Of a stretch of 64,000 bases of DNA, positions 41,311-51,762 are shown piece after piece; the stretch's first letter is position 1; every line of letters starts with the position of its first letter. Source of the stretch: Metasolibacillus fluoroglycofenilyticus (GTDB taxonomy: Bacteria > Bacillota > Bacilli > Bacillales_A > Planococcaceae); the NCBI RefSeq assembly GCF_003049645.1, contig NZ_PYWK01000002.1, forward strand, positions 248,001 to 312,000. The letters are read 5' to 3'. Position numbers and translations under genes: made by a program. The notes beneath the pieces are model-generated. The model did not search any database and was not told where the DNA came from. It saw nothing but the letters and a program-made list of their open reading frames with translations.

Positions 41311-42591
41311 CTATACCTCTCCTTTTTTCCAGCCGCGCGCTTCTACCGCTCTGGCATGTCCCTCTAAGCCTTCTAATCTCGCAAGACGTGCAATTTTAGG
41401 CGCATTTTGTGCCCATGTCTTTTCACTATAATAAACAACGCTTGTGCGCTTAATAAAATCATCTACATTCAACCCACTTGCAAAACGTGCGGTGCTGTTT
41501 GTTGGTAGCACATGGTTTGTCCCTGCAAAATAATCACCAACAGGCTCTGAGCTATAACGCCCGATAAAAATCGCACCCGCATGCGTCACTTTTTGTGCAT
41601 CTTCCTCTGCATTAGCTGTCATAATTTCTAAATGCTCTGGTGCTAAAGAATTGACAGCAGCAATCGCCATGTCCATCGTCTCTGCTATATAAATATGACC
41701 AAAGCGCTCAATTGCCTGACGCGCAATGCTTTCTCTTGGCAATATTGTCAACTGACGTTCGATTTCCACCGCAACCCTTTCTGCGAGCGATTCACATGTC
41801 GTAATTAAAATCGCGCATGCCAATACATCATGCTCCGCCTGTGATAATAAGTCGGCTGCTACCTCATCCGCATAGGCTGTTTCATCTGCTAATATCGCAA
41901 TTTCGCTCGGTCCTGCAATCATATCAATTGCCACTTCACCAAACACCTCGCGCTTAGCTAGTGCCACATAAATATTACCGGGACCTGTAATTTTATCTAC
42001 TGAGGCAATCGTCTCTGTTCCGTAAGCTAATGCAGCGATTGCTTGTGCACCACCTATTTTATACATTTCCGAAATACCTAAAATCGATGCGGCAACAAGC
42101 ACTGCATCTGGTAATTTACCATCTTTACTAGCTGGGGAAGTAAGAACGATGCGCTTCACGCCTGCCACCTGTGCAGGAATAACATTCATTAATACCGATG
42201 AAGGATATGCTGCTGAGCCCCCTGGCACGTAAAGCCCTACTGCCTCCAATGGAATAATACGCTGTGCTAAATAAGAGTCATTCTCTAAAGGGAGCTTATA
42301 GCCTGTGCGGCGCTGCTCTTTATGGTAAAGACGGATATTATCCGCCGCCTCGACTAAATCTGCTAAAAGTGTTTTATCGAAATTTGCTACAGCCTCGTCG
42401 ATTTCCTGCTGTGAAACGCGAAAATCATTTAGCATTACGCCGTCCCACTTTTCACTATATGCACGAACAGCAGCATCACCTTGTGTCTTCACATTTGCTA
42501 ACACTTCACGCACTACTGCTAGCTGTTGCTCATTGCCCCCCTCTAATGGGCGCTTTAACGAAATATCATCTGTTAATGTTGTAATTTGCAT
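41311..42591 (-). CDS. hisD: Histidinol dehydrogenase
   Basis: 426 aa zinc enzyme doing the last two oxidations to histidine. Marks: YVPGGSAAYPSSVLMNVIPA, KITGPGNIYVALAKREVFG, DMIAGPSEIAILAD, LSQAEHDVLA and the zinc region EHLEI / GTNHVLPT. 16 bp after hisG. Confidence 0.97.
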   Translation of the reverse strand: MQITTLTDDISLKRPLEGGNEQQLAVVREVLANVKTQGDAAVRAYSEKWDGVMLNDFRVSQQEIDEAVANFDKTLLADLVEAADNIRLYHKEQRRTGYKLPLENDSYLAQRIIPLEAVGLYVPGGSAAYPSSVLMNVIPAQVAGVKRIVLTSPASKDGKLPDAVLVAASILGISEMYKIGGAQAIAALAYGTETIASVDKITGPGNIYVALAKREVFGEVAIDMIAGPSEIAILADETAYADEVAADLLSQAEHDVLACAILITTCESLAERVAVEIERQLTILPRESIARQAIERFGHIYIAETMDMAIAAVNSLAPEHLEIMTANAEEDAQKVTHAGAIFIGRYSSEPVGDYFAGTNHVLPTNSTARFASGLNVDDFIKRTSVVYYSEKTWAQNAPKIARLARLEGLEGHARAVEARGWKKGEV

Positions 42592-42607
42592 GATTCAGCC
42601 CTTCTTC

Positions 42608-43231
42608 CTATCCAACACATTTTCTTAAGCGACTTACTAAATCTTGAATGCGTGCACTTTTCAGTCGATAGCTTACAGGATTGGCAATTAGACGTGATGA
42701 GATGTCCGCGATACGCTCATATTCAACAAGTCCATTTTCCTTTAGTGTACGACCTGTTGAAACGATATCGACAATTCTATCAGCTAGCCCTATCATCGGT
42801 GCAAGTTCAATGGAGCCATTTAATTCAATAATCTCAACTTGCTCGCCAATTTCTTTATAATACTTTGTCGCGATGCGCGGATATTTTGTAGCGATGCGTG
42901 GCGCCACTTCATTCATCCCTGTATTGGGCAAACCGGCAGCCGCGATATAGCATGTACTAATTTTCAAATCTAAAAGTTCATGGATTGTGCGCTGCTGTTC
43001 AAGTAAAACATCCTTTCCCGCAATGCCTATATCTGCTACACCGTGCTCTACATAAACAGGTACGTCCATTGGCTTCGCTAAAATAAATCGAATATTTTCC
43101 TCAGGAATTTCAATCATTAGCTTTCTCGTATCTTCCATATCTTTAGGTAATCGAAAGTTGGCACTTTCTAATATTTTACATGCCTCAGTAAAAATGCGAC
43201 CCTTCGGCATAGCAATTGTTAACACCGTCAT
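42608..43231 (-). CDS. hisG: ATP phosphoribosyltransferase, short form
   Basis: 207 aa, lacking the C-terminal regulatory domain, so it needs HisZ, encoded just upstream. Marks: [63 protein letters not shown]. First committed step of histidine synthesis. PRIATKY occurs twice in a row near residue 115; relatives have a similar degenerate pair, so no insertion is implied. Confidence 0.96.
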   Translation of the reverse strand: MTVLTIAMPKGRIFTEACKILESANFRLPKDMEDTRKLMIEIPEENIRFILAKPMDVPVYVEHGVADIGIAGKDVLLEQQRTIHELLDLKISTCYIAAAGLPNTGMNEVAPRIATKYPRIATKYYKEIGEQVEIIELNGSIELAPMIGLADRIVDIVSTGRTLKENGLVEYERIADISSRLIANPVSYRLKSARIQDLVSRLRKCVG

Positions 43232-44388
43232 TATTCTTCCTCCTGTACGTATACAACCTCGCTAAATTGCGCTTTATATGCAGTTACATTTGTTAAGCTA
43301 CTAATCGCCTGTAGCGTCACACGGCGACTAACTGCCCGCAATTTTGTCGCATGCTGCAATGCCTCTTTATATAAATGCGGCTCGAATAATAGCAATGTTG
43401 TTGCTACTGTAGGTTCATTCGTTTGCACAACTTCTAACAATCGGTCGACACGGAAGCCAAAGCCTGTCGCTCCTACCTCTGACCCAAATTGGGCTAACAA
43501 TCCATCATAGCGTCCGCCATTTCCAAGGGGGAAGCCACTGCCTACTGCAAATACTTCAAACAACATTCCCGTATAATAATTCATCGAGCTCGTCAACGTA
43601 AAATCAAATGTAATATAGTCCATTACATTTGCTTGCTTTAACAATCGTTCTAGCTCGTATATATATGTCAGCGTGTTTTCATCGACAACATATTTTTCTA
43701 TATTAAAAATACTTTTAGCATTCGCTGCTTCTTCAATAAATTGCAGTAAAATCTCGCTATTTTCTCTTTGTAAGTCAAATGATTTTACCGTTTCTTCAAA
43801 GCCTACATAATTGCGCTCTACTAATAATTGACGCAAACTATTCGCTTGCTCACCGCTCATTGTATATTGCTGCAAAATTGCCTGTAATACATGTGCGTGT
43901 CCGATTGTCACCGTAAAGGACTCAACACCCAATTGTTGAAGCAATTGAATCGCGAGTATTATCACTTCTACATCCGCAAAAACAGAAGAATCCCCTATAA
44001 ACTCAATTCCCATTTGCTCAAATTCAGCAGGGCGTCCTCCCTCTATTTGCTGTGCACGAAACACACTAGCAAAATAAGCAAGGCGCTGCGGAATTTTTTC
44101 CTTCAGCAGTTTTGCTGTTGCAATACGTGCGATTGGCGTTGTCATATCAGGACGCAATACGAGCATATTGCCCTGATTATCTACTAGCTTAAAAAGAGAA
44201 GCATCCTCAATAGCTGAAGCTTTTCCTACTGTATCGTAATACTCCACTGATGGCGTTTTTATAAAATCATAGCCATGCGCGTATAAAAAATGTCGTCCTT
44301 TTGCACGAATTGCCTCTAACTTCTCATATGTTTGCGGAAATGTATCACGCATTCCAAGTGGTTTTTCAAATAATTTAATCGTAGACAT
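43231..44388 (-). CDS. hisZ: ATP phosphoribosyltransferase regulatory subunit
   Basis: 385 aa HisRS paralogue from ATG at 44388 (GAGGTG 7 nt upstream). [41 protein letters not shown] and the [19 protein letters not shown] region match; it lacks an anticodon-binding domain. It makes the short HisG active and feedback-inhibited. First gene of the operon. Confidence 0.95.
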   Translation of the reverse strand: MSTIKLFEKPLGMRDTFPQTYEKLEAIRAKGRHFLYAHGYDFIKTPSVEYYDTVGKASAIEDASLFKLVDNQGNMLVLRPDMTTPIARIATAKLLKEKIPQRLAYFASVFRAQQIEGGRPAEFEQMGIEFIGDSSVFADVEVIILAIQLLQQLGVESFTVTIGHAHVLQAILQQYTMSGEQANSLRQLLVERNYVGFEETVKSFDLQRENSEILLQFIEEAANAKSIFNIEKYVVDENTLTYIYELERLLKQANVMDYITFDFTLTSSMNYYTGMLFEVFAVGSGFPLGNGGRYDGLLAQFGSEVGATGFGFRVDRLLEVVQTNEPTVATTLLLFEPHLYKEALQHATKLRAVSRRVTLQAISSLTNVTAYKAQFSEVVYVQEEE

Positions 44389-44416
44389 AGTCATACACCT
44401 CAATACACTTTAGTTC

Positions 44417-44454
44417 ACTAGTGTGATAGTATAATAAAGCGTAAATATTGTCAA
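44417..44454 (-). promoter_or_regulatory. his promoter and CTAG-core dyad
   Basis: Minus-strand TTGACA (44449-44454), 17-bp spacer, TACTAT (44426-44431). The palindrome CACTAGTG (44417-44424) sits directly at the expected transcription start. CTAG-centred dyads are bound by TrpR-family repressors; a TrpR-like repressor (YerC/HisR) has been proposed for his genes in Bacillales. No T-box structure is present in this 60-bp leader. Confidence 0.6.
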
Positions 44455-44579
44455 GTCTTGAGTTACTTTAGCTTTATTGAAAATTATTTTATTTTTAATT
44501 ATGCTGTGATTTCGGTCAGTTTTATTGATGTATTTGCGAATTACCTGAATTTATTTTGTTCGCACATTGAAAGGAGATT

Positions 44580-44737
44580 TTCAATCCTTCTCTTTCGTTT
44601 AGGACAAACACCGCTAAATTGAATGTTTCTATCATTTTCAAAGAAAACCCTCGCTATTTTAATGAGCAAACACTTTGCCAAAACACCAATAAAGGCGTCC
44701 CAACAGCCGGCAACTGCACGGCTGTTGGGACGCCTTG
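44580..44737 (-). repeat. Dispersed repeat family B, copy 2, including a terminator
   Basis: The hairpin GGCGTCCCAACAG / CTGTTGGGACGCC (44694-44734, loop CCGGCAACTGCACGG) follows the acetyltransferase stop by 13 bp and is a likely terminator. The attached tail to 44580 matches the copy at 26144-26247 almost base for base (GTTTTGG.AAA.TGTTTGC, TCATTAAAATA). Between here and the his promoter nothing else is seen. Confidence 0.75.
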
Positions 44738-44746
44738 TCCCTATCA

Positions 44747-45253
44747 TTATTTTTTTCGTGCAGCCATTTCCTCCGCGCTGAAAATAATGCGCATCGGATT
44801 GCCACCAACCATGCTTCCCGCTGGCACATCTTTGTGTACGAGCGTTGCCGCCGATACAATCGCACCATCGCCAATTTCTACTCCCGGCAAAATCGTTGTA
44901 TTTGCACCGACCATTACATTGTTTCCTATTTTCACATCACCTAAGCGATACTCATCTATTAAGTATTCGTGTGCTAAAATCGTTGTATTAAAGCCTATTA
45001 TCGAATTTACGCCAATTGAAATACGCTCTGGAAACATTGTATCAGGCATCACCATTAAGGCTAATGATGCTTTTTCTCCAATGTCCATATGAAGAAAAGT
45101 ACGATAAAGCCAATTTTTCATCGCCATGGACGGTGTAATGCGCCCGATTTGAATAAAAATAAAGCATTTCATTACCTTCCAAAAGGATACCGTTTTATAA
45201 ACATGCCAAAGCGAATTCGCACCATCTACTTTATAGCGCTCTGTTCTTCTCAT
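44747..45253 (-). CDS. Hexapeptide-repeat acetyltransferase (YvoF-like)
   Basis: 168 aa left-handed beta-helix acyltransferase with repeats such as [37 protein letters not shown] and the closing VGGNPMRII. Substrate unknown. Overlaps ppaX by 4 bp and closes hprK-lgt-ppaX-yvoF, the Bacillus order. Confidence 0.87.
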   Translation of the reverse strand: MRRTERYKVDGANSLWHVYKTVSFWKVMKCFIFIQIGRITPSMAMKNWLYRTFLHMDIGEKASLALMVMPDTMFPERISIGVNSIIGFNTTILAHEYLIDEYRLGDVKIGNNVMVGANTTILPGVEIGDGAIVSAATLVHKDVPAGSMVGGNPMRIIFSAEEMAARKK

Positions 45254-45897
45254 AAACTTTGCCCTTTCACAATCGTTAATAAATCCGTCATATGCTGAAG
45301 CATATATGTCGGTGAAAATTGCTGTAAATATTCCTCTCCTTTAAAAGCCCAAGCTACACCAGCCGTTTTTACACCCGCATTATGTCCAGCCTCAATATCG
45401 TGCGAATTATCACCAATCATAATAACATCCTCTTTTGCCAATTGCATTTTCTTCAATGCTAATAAAATCGGCTCTGGATGTGGCTTAACATGCTGAACAT
45501 GGTCAAATCCAATAATATGCTCAAATAAATGCCTCACACCTAGCACATTTAAGCCTTGCTCTATCATTTCACTGCGCTTTGTTGAAACGATGGCTAACCT
45601 TATCTCTTGTGCATATAGCTCCTCCAAAGTAGAAACTACCCCATCATATTGTGTGACAAGCTGGTCATGATGTTGGATATTCCACTGTCGATAACTATCA
45701 ATCATTTCATCCACAGCATCTGGAGCAATTTCAACAAATGTTTCTCGCAATGAAGGGCCGAGAAATTTTATGCAATCTTTTGGCGAATATTGCCCGGGAA
45801 ATTTGTCTTCCAATACATGCATAAATGATTGAATAATTAATTCATTTGTGTTTAATAAAGTACCATCAAAATCAAATAACAATGCCTTTACCATCAT
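45250..45897 (-). CDS. ppaX: Pyrophosphatase PpaX (HAD family)
   Basis: 215 aa HAD phosphatase: [31 protein letters not shown] and [16 protein letters not shown]. In Bacillus PpaX hydrolyses pyrophosphate released when HprK/P dephosphorylates HPr/Crh-Ser-P, which fits its position in the hprK operon. Confidence 0.93.
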   Translation of the reverse strand: MMVKALLFDFDGTLLNTNELIIQSFMHVLEDKFPGQYSPKDCIKFLGPSLRETFVEIAPDAVDEMIDSYRQWNIQHHDQLVTQYDGVVSTLEELYAQEIRLAIVSTKRSEMIEQGLNVLGVRHLFEHIIGFDHVQHVKPHPEPILLALKKMQLAKEDVIMIGDNSHDIEAGHNAGVKTAGVAWAFKGEEYLQQFSPTYMLQHMTDLLTIVKGQSL

Positions 45898-45907
45898 TCA
45901 TCACTCC

Positions 45908-46726
45908 TTATTTATCTAAATAACGTACAACTGGCTTCACTGTCATTCGACGATAAATAATGAGTGCTAAGCCTACTACGATACCAATAATCGACACAAG
46001 CTGTGCTGAGCGCAAGTCGCCAATTAAATATAAGCTGTCTGTACGCATTGATTCGATAAAGAAGCGCCCTATCGAATACCATATAATGTAAAAGAAAAAC
46101 ATTTCCCCACGACGCCAATTGAATTTACGTGCAATGATTAAAATAATAAAGCCTACTATATTCCATAGTGACTCATATAAAAATGTTGGGTGGACGTAGG
46201 AGCCGAGTCTTTCAATATACATTTGCTCAATTAGCCAATCAGGTAAAAATAGCTTTTCTAAAAAGCTGCGCGATACCTCTCCACCATGTGCCTCTTGATT
46301 AATGAAATTGCCCCAGCGTCCAATAATTTGTCCTACTAAAATGCTTGGTGCTGCAATATCTGCAATTCGCAAGAAGCTTATATTACGCCTTTTCGTAAAT
46401 ATATAAGCTGTAATAAACGCACCAATTAAAGCACCATGAATGGCAATCCCACCATTCCATATTTGAATCGCTTTTATTGGATTGGTCTTATAAACATCCC
46501 ATTCCATCCCTACATAATAAATACGTGCACTAATAATAGCGATTGGCACTGCCCAAATAAGCATGTCCGCAATAAACTCTTGATGAATACCAAGTCGAAC
46601 TGCCTCTCGCTGTGCTAAAAAATAGGCTAGAACAATGCCCAGTGCAATTAAAATTCCATACCATCGAACATCAATTGGTCCAATTGAAAATGCAATTGGA
46701 TTAATCTTCATTATAAAAAATTCCAT
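45908..46726 (-). CDS. lgt: Prolipoprotein diacylglyceryl transferase
   Basis: 272 aa membrane enzyme with about seven helices. Lgt signature [17 protein letters not shown] near residue 135, [16 protein letters not shown], and [11 protein letters not shown]. It lipidates the cysteine of lipoprotein precursors such as the cytochrome at 48003-48317. 15 bp after hprK. Confidence 0.97.
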   Translation of the reverse strand: MEFFIMKINPIAFSIGPIDVRWYGILIALGIVLAYFLAQREAVRLGIHQEFIADMLIWAVPIAIISARIYYVGMEWDVYKTNPIKAIQIWNGGIAIHGALIGAFITAYIFTKRRNISFLRIADIAAPSILVGQIIGRWGNFINQEAHGGEVSRSFLEKLFLPDWLIEQMYIERLGSYVHPTFLYESLWNIVGFIILIIARKFNWRRGEMFFFYIIWYSIGRFFIESMRTDSLYLIGDLRSAQLVSIIGIVVGLALIIYRRMTVKPVVRYLDK

Positions 46727-46741
46727 CTTTTTACTCCTTCT

Positions 46742-47689
46742 CTATTTAAAATCGTCCATTTCCCCATTAGACGCAATAACTGCATCTAAACGACGCGAAA
46801 ATTCCTCCGCTGCGTTAACACCCATTTTTTTCAATCGGTAATTCATTGCAGCTACTTCAATAATAACGGATACATTGCGTCCAGGCTGTACAGGAATCGT
46901 TAGCTTCGTTAGCTCTGTATCAATAATTTTCATTTTCTCTTCATCGAGCCCTAAACGGTCATATACTTTTTCAGGGTCCCAGTTTTCCAACTCTACTACA
47001 AGCGTAATTCGTTTATACGGTCTAATCGCACTCGCACCAAAAAGCGTCATTATATTAATAATGCCAATTCCTCGAATTTCTAATAAATGCTCTAATAGTG
47101 GTGGCGGGCTTCCGATAATCATATTTTCAGATTCTTGACGAATTTCTACAGAATCATCTGCGACTAAGCGATGCCCCTTTTTCACAAGCTCTAACGCTGT
47201 TTCACTTTTCCCTACACCGCTCTTCCCAAGAATAAGTACACCAATTCCATAAATATCAACAAGCACGCCGTGAATCGCCGTTGTCGGTGCTAGTTCACTT
47301 TCTAAGTAATTCGTTAGCCGACTTGAAAAATGAGTTGTCGTTTGTTTTGAAGTTAACACAGGTACATGATTTTCATTCGATGCCTCAATTAATTCTTGTG
47401 GCACTTCCAAATTTCTTGAAATAATAATAGCCGGAGTATTGCGGGCACATAATAAGCGCATCCGCTCTTTTTTCACGCTTTCTGGCAGCATTTCAAAAAA
47501 AGAGAGCTCTGTTTTTCCAAGCAACTGCACTCGATTCGCTGGATAATGTGTAAAATAACCAGCCATCTCTAGCCCCGGTCTTGATATATCACTCGTCGTA
47601 ATAAAACGCCCAATCCCTTCATGACCACTAACAATTTGCAAATTAAATTTTTCGATAACATCCTTTGTCGTAACTTGAACCATTGGCAC
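46742..47689 (-). CDS. hprK: HPr kinase/phosphorylase
   Basis: 315 aa bifunctional sensor that phosphorylates or dephosphorylates Ser46 of HPr and Crh. N-domain, then Walker [23 protein letters not shown] (residue about 155), DDSVEIRQ, and the family signature [22 protein letters not shown] in pieces. Heads hprK-lgt-ppaX-acetyltransferase. Confidence 0.97.
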   Translation of the reverse strand: MPMVQVTTKDVIEKFNLQIVSGHEGIGRFITTSDISRPGLEMAGYFTHYPANRVQLLGKTELSFFEMLPESVKKERMRLLCARNTPAIIISRNLEVPQELIEASNENHVPVLTSKQTTTHFSSRLTNYLESELAPTTAIHGVLVDIYGIGVLILGKSGVGKSETALELVKKGHRLVADDSVEIRQESENMIIGSPPPLLEHLLEIRGIGIINIMTLFGASAIRPYKRITLVVELENWDPEKVYDRLGLDEEKMKIIDTELTKLTIPVQPGRNVSVIIEVAAMNYRLKKMGVNAAEEFSRRLDAVIASNGEMDDFK

Positions 47690-48002
47690 AACCTCTCGAT
47701 TCTTTTTAGTCTCCCTTTATTGTAACATGTTCCATTCATTTTACGGAAAATGTATCCTCATCCATTCGAATAAAAAAGAGTGTTTTACAATTTTTATGGC
47801 AAATCATTTTTTCAGCTCGCTTTTTTATGATGATAGAAGCACAAACAAGGCTGCCCGAAAAGGTAATATCTTTTCGAACAGCCCTAGCTCTACTATTTGT
47901 TAACAAGCCTTCCGGCACATTAGAAATTGCTCCTGCGTTTACTCGTCGCAGTGAATGATTTGCTCCTGCGGTTACTTGTCGTAAAAGAGCCATTTCTATT
48001 CA
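47690..48002. other. Intergenic region with cytochrome terminator and short direct repeat
   Basis: Holds a hairpin terminator (47849-47883; arms GGCTG..CGAAAAG and CTTTTCG.ACAGCC) and a 22-bp near-perfect direct repeat (47927-47948 and 47960-47981, beginning TTGCTCCTGCG) at 33-bp period. An 85-codon open frame across it (47736-47993) reads through the terminator and is not called. Confidence 0.6.
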
Positions 48003-48317
48003 TTATTTTTGCTCTGCAAGCCATGCGGCAGCTTTTTCAGCTTCTTCCCCTTTAAGTAAGCCTGCAGGCATACCACTTTTTGTACCATTTAAAATAATAT
48101 CTAAAATTTCTTCCTCTGAATAGCGACCACCAACATCATTTAATGCAGGAGTATTACGCATGCCTTGCAATTGACCACCGTGGCAGTTCGCACAGCTTTT
48201 CATCACAATTTTTTCGCCCTCTGGTTGTGGTGTCGCGTTACTTTCCTTCTCATCCCCACCACATGCAGCTAACAGTAAAGCTGAACTGAAAGCAACTGTT
48301 AATACTATTTTTTTCAT
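48003..48317 (-). CDS. cccB: Cytochrome c551-type lipoprotein
   Basis: 104 aa from ATG at 48317 (GGAGGAGA upstream). Lipoprotein signal with lipobox LLAACGG, haem motif CANCHGG, and distal Met in KSGMPAGLL. A membrane-bound small cytochrome c like Bacillus CccB, carrying electrons outside the membrane. Followed by a hairpin terminator. Confidence 0.93.
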   Translation of the reverse strand: MKKIVLTVAFSSALLLAACGGDEKESNATPQPEGEKIVMKSCANCHGGQLQGMRNTPALNDVGGRYSEEEILDIILNGTKSGMPAGLLKGEEAEKAAAWLAEQK

Positions 48318-48360
48318 ACTGTTCTCCTCCAACAAATTACTCTACTTCAGTATAGCAAAC

Positions 48361-49215
48361 TTAGGCTCGTTTGAAACCTTCGCCAAGTACCTCATAAGCA
48401 TCTGAGACAACAACGAAGGCTGTTGGGTCAACCATCTTGACAACTTGTTTCAATTTAGTGAATTCAGTCTGATAAACAACGACCATTAGAAACGTTTTTT
48501 CTTCCCCCGTATAACCGCCGAAAGCTGGAAGCTTTGTTACGCCACGATTCACTTCTCTGTATATCGCGTCACGCATTTCTTCCTCTCTCGTTGTAATAAT
48601 ATAGGCCATTTTCGATTGACTAAAGCCAAGCTGAATGATATCAATCGTTTTCGTTGTTACATACAAACCAATTATTGCATACAAGCCCTTTTCTAAATCA
48701 AACACAAGTGCAGCACTAACAGCAATAACACCATCTATAAGTAACACACTTGTCCCTAAAGTAAGACCTGTGAATTTCGTAATAATTTGTGCTAATAAAT
48801 CCGTACCACCTGTTGACGCCTTTCCTTTAAAAACAAGACCGAGCCCCGAGCCAACTACAATTCCACCAAAAATTGCACCAAGTAGCGGATTTAATGTCCA
48901 CGGACCCCAGTCACTTGTGAAGATAACAAGGGCAGGTAAAGTAATCGTTCCAATAAATGACTTAACACCAAATTTCTTTCCTAAAATTAAAACTCCCGCA
49001 ATAAATAAAGGGATATTAAATGCGTATTGAACAAGCCCTGCATTCCAACCAAATAAACCATTTAAAATTGTACTAATACCACTTACCCCACCTGAAGCAA
49101 CTTGGTTTGGTAATAAAAAGACATTAAAGCCAATGGCAATTATTGCAGCTCCTACAATGACAAATAGATATTCGCTAATTGTATCTTTCACTGTCAACTG
49201 TTCACTATTGTTCAC
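48361..49215 (-). CDS. YitT-family membrane protein
   Basis: 284 aa from GTG at 49215 (AGAGGAAG 7 nt upstream; the TTG at 49239 has none). Five to six helices (DUF161) with LLPNQVASGGVSGIST and GKASTGGTDLLAQI, then a cytoplasmic DUF2179 domain (KMAYIITTREEEMRDAI). Transport role presumed, substrate unknown. Next to the cytochrome as yvjA-cccB in Bacillus. Confidence 0.88.
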   Translation of the reverse strand: MNNSEQLTVKDTISEYLFVIVGAAIIAIGFNVFLLPNQVASGGVSGISTILNGLFGWNAGLVQYAFNIPLFIAGVLILGKKFGVKSFIGTITLPALVIFTSDWGPWTLNPLLGAIFGGIVVGSGLGLVFKGKASTGGTDLLAQIITKFTGLTLGTSVLLIDGVIAVSAALVFDLEKGLYAIIGLYVTTKTIDIIQLGFSQSKMAYIITTREEEMRDAIYREVNRGVTKLPAFGGYTGEEKTFLMVVVYQTEFTKLKQVVKMVDPTAFVVVSDAYEVLGEGFKRA

Positions 49216-49263
49216 AAGACTTCCTCTTTCTTCATTCAATTTTCATCATTTCTACAAAAGTTG

Positions 49264-50502
49264 TTAACTAATAACCTCTCGTGCCCACTGCTCCGCTTCA
49301 TCATAAATTTGGAATACCACATCCTGATTCAAGCCTAATTGCAGTGACAATTCATCTAACCTATCCCAATCTAATTTATAAAGCGCTTCACTAAATTGTA
49401 AATAAGGCGTCATTTCTGTTTCCACGCCGTTAATTGTTTCAACAATTTCCTCCGATAATGGCATCTTTCTTAATATCAGATACATTGGACGTTTTAACAA
49501 GGCATCAATTAACGACAATAGCCCAATTAAAAAGTATTCCGAGAAGTTCTTTTTATAATTTAACTTCGCAACCTTTTCACATGCTTTTGCACGGAATAAC
49601 GATGCGGCAACTAATTCATTAAAAGCATCTGTTTTTTCATAATTATTTAATTCGCGCATTGCCAATAAATAAACAAGCTTCCGCAACTCTGTTATGCCCA
49701 ATAGTACAATTGCTTGTTTAATTGAACGCACCTTAGATTTCGGGCGATTTTTTGAGCTATTAATCAGTTGCAATAGCTTATAAGAAATTGAAATTTCCCT
49801 TTCAATATTTGTAGCCAAAATATTTATATCTGGTTCCTCATCTTTTAAAATCGAAATGATTTGAAAATAATTTATAATATTTGCTGGTATATCAATTGCC
49901 TTCATTATTTGTGGTTTTTCAAAGAAGTAGCCTTGAAATAACACATAGCCAGAATGCATTGCAATCTCATATTGCTCACGCGTTTCAACTTTCTCAGCCA
50001 AAAGCTTGATATGCGGAAACTTTGATTTTACTTTATACTCAATTTCCATACGCTTTGTTAAAGGGGTAATTAAAAAGTCAACCTTTATATAATCTACATA
50101 ATTGAACAGCTCATTATAAACGGTTACTCCATCTTTTAAAATAAAGTCATCAAGTGCTATTTTAAACCCCTTCCCCTTCAACTCTTTTACACGTTGAATA
50201 AGTTTCGGTGTTATAATAACATCCTCCAAAATTTCAATAACGACTTCTTTCGGATTAATATAATCTATCAAGGGACTAAATAATAGCTTCTCCGTAAAAT
50301 TAATAAATGCTAGTGCACCATCTGTTACTTTATCTATACCAATTGTTAAAAAGGAATTAATAATAACATCGATTGTCGCAGCATCTGCATCTATTCCGTC
50401 TAGAGGAAATGCATTTATATTTTTACTTCGATACAATAATTCGTAAGACACTATTTGTTCCTTTTCATTAAAAATCGGTTGCCTTCCAATAAAAACTTCC
50501 AC
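49264..50502 (-). CDS. EAL-HDOD signalling protein (YuxH-like)
   Basis: 412 aa. The EAL-like half shows SYELLYR, FINFTEK, VIEILED, ALDDFILKDG, IKVDFL, LLAEKVET and FQGYFFEKP; key metal positions look partly conserved, but DDF lacks the usual DDFG, so c-di-GMP hydrolysis is uncertain. The second half is an HDOD helical domain (from about 205). No membrane segments. Confidence 0.85.
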   Translation of the reverse strand: MEVFIGRQPIFNEKEQIVSYELLYRSKNINAFPLDGIDADAATIDVIINSFLTIGIDKVTDGALAFINFTEKLLFSPLIDYINPKEVVIEILEDVIITPKLIQRVKELKGKGFKIALDDFILKDGVTVYNELFNYVDYIKVDFLITPLTKRMEIEYKVKSKFPHIKLLAEKVETREQYEIAMHSGYVLFQGYFFEKPQIMKAIDIPANIINYFQIISILKDEEPDINILATNIEREISISYKLLQLINSSKNRPKSKVRSIKQAIVLLGITELRKLVYLLAMRELNNYEKTDAFNELVAASLFRAKACEKVAKLNYKKNFSEYFLIGLLSLIDALLKRPMYLILRKMPLSEEIVETINGVETEMTPYLQFSEALYKLDWDRLDELSLQLGLNQDVVFQIYDEAEQWAREVIS

Positions 50503-50918
50503 GTTAAACTCCTCACTTTATATTTCTTCATAATTTTTTTCATCATAGCTAAAGCTATCCTAATAACTAGAGGGTGACTACGGAAATATGTATACAGTTC
50601 CAGGCATATTTGATTCGCTCTTTTAATTTAATCTTTTTAAATTTTTAAAAAGATTATTTCGTATCCATTACATCATGATGTAATTAAAAATCCGTTCAAT
50701 TTAACTAAAATACGCGCTAATGTACAAATAATAGCAAATTAACAGTTATTTTTCAGCAAAATTTTTCAAGATATTTCAATGCTATTTCTATTTAACGATA
50801 AAGAATTTCTTACTTATAGCATACCTATACTTCGCCTATTGTTCAATTGCTAATTGCCTATATATTTCGAGAGAGGTAATATAATACTATAGCACATTTA
50901 AGGGGGAGCTTTTTATTT
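50503..50918. other. Divergent intergenic region with two perfect palindromes
   Basis: A 26-bp inverted repeat (about 50630-50655, arms AATCTTTTTAAA / TTTAAAAAGATT) and an 18-bp perfect palindrome ATTACATCATGATGTAAT (50667-50684) lie midway between the EAL-HDOD gene and the enoyl-CoA hydratase. A TATAAT at about 50881-50886 may serve the latter; no good -35 was found. Confidence 0.55.
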
Positions 50919-51695
50919 ATGAACATCATTGAATATGAACAACGACAGTCTATTGCCTATGTAAAACTAAATCGACCTGATGTCTTAAATGCTTTTAATT
51001 TCGAAATGTTATCAGAGCTTCAAGCAATTATAGAATCCATTCGTATACATCCCGATATTCGACTTGTTATTATTACAGGTGCAGGTGATAAAGCCTTTTC
51101 AGTTGGTGCTGATTTAAAGGAGCGTCAAACATTGCCTGAACCATTGGTAAAGCGAAATCTAAATAAATTTGCCGAGGTGTTCAATGCGATTGAAGGATTG
51201 CCGCAGCCAACTATTTGCGCGTTAAATGGATATGCCTTTGGCGGTGGTCTTGAATTAGCCCTCTCCTGCGATTTCCGCATTGCGACAAAAAATGCGGTAG
51301 TTGGACTAACAGAAACAAAGCTAGGGATTATCCCAGGTGCGGGTGGAACACAGCGATTACCGCGCTTAATCGGGGAAGCAAAAGCATTAGAATACATTTT
51401 AACAGCAAAAAAAATATCAAGTGAGGAAGCGCTAGCTTGCGGATTATTTACGCAAGTAGCAGAGCAAGAAGATTTAATGCAGGTAGTTGAAAATTTTGCA
51501 AATACCATTTTGCAAAATGCACCTATCGCCTTGCAGCAAGCAAAATTTGCTGTAAAGCAAGGGATGAAGGTCGATTTACAAACAGGTTTGCAAATTGAGC
51601 GTAAAGCATACGAAATTACATTACCGACAGAAGACCGCCTTGAGGCCCTGAATGCCTTCGTCGAAAAAAGAGCACCACAATTCAAAGGTAAATAA
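50919..51695 (+). CDS. Enoyl-CoA hydratase/isomerase family protein
   Basis: 258 aa crotonase: oxyanion-hole motifs FSVGADLKERQ (about 65-75) and GYAFGGGLELALSCDFRIA (about 105-123), catalytic Glu in TETKLGIIPGAGGTQRLPRLIG. Probably acts in fatty acid or branched-chain degradation. AGGGGGAG precedes the ATG. It stands alone on the plus strand. Confidence 0.92.
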   Translation: MNIIEYEQRQSIAYVKLNRPDVLNAFNFEMLSELQAIIESIRIHPDIRLVIITGAGDKAFSVGADLKERQTLPEPLVKRNLNKFAEVFNAIEGLPQPTICALNGYAFGGGLELALSCDFRIATKNAVVGLTETKLGIIPGAGGTQRLPRLIGEAKALEYILTAKKISSEEALACGLFTQVAEQEDLMQVVENFANTILQNAPIALQQAKFAVKQGMKVDLQTGLQIERKAYEITLPTEDRLEALNAFVEKRAPQFKGK

Positions 51696-51717
51696 TATTA
51701 ATTGCTAAAATAAAATA

Positions 51718-51760
51718 AGACTGTTCGAAATATAGGTATTAGCCTATATTCCGAACAGCC
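51718..51760. terminator. Bidirectional terminator between enoyl-CoA hydratase and luxS
   Basis: Long stem, arms GACTGTTCG.AATATAGG and CCTATATT.CGAACAGCC, T-rich on the plus side and A-rich on the other, between convergent genes. Confidence 0.85.
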
Positions 51761-51762
51761 TT

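Noticed and set aside
42840-42900. Tandem PRIATKY duplication in HisG as an insertion
   Set aside because: Total length and the surrounding alignment match the usual short HisG, which has a similar degenerate pair.
44389-44460. T-box leader for the his operon
   Set aside because: Only about 30-60 nt lie between promoter and hisZ, with no specifier loop or antiterminator motif.
47736-47993. 85-codon open frame between hprK and the cytochrome
   Set aside because: It runs through a hairpin terminator and a direct repeat, has no clear ribosome site, and shows no protein family.
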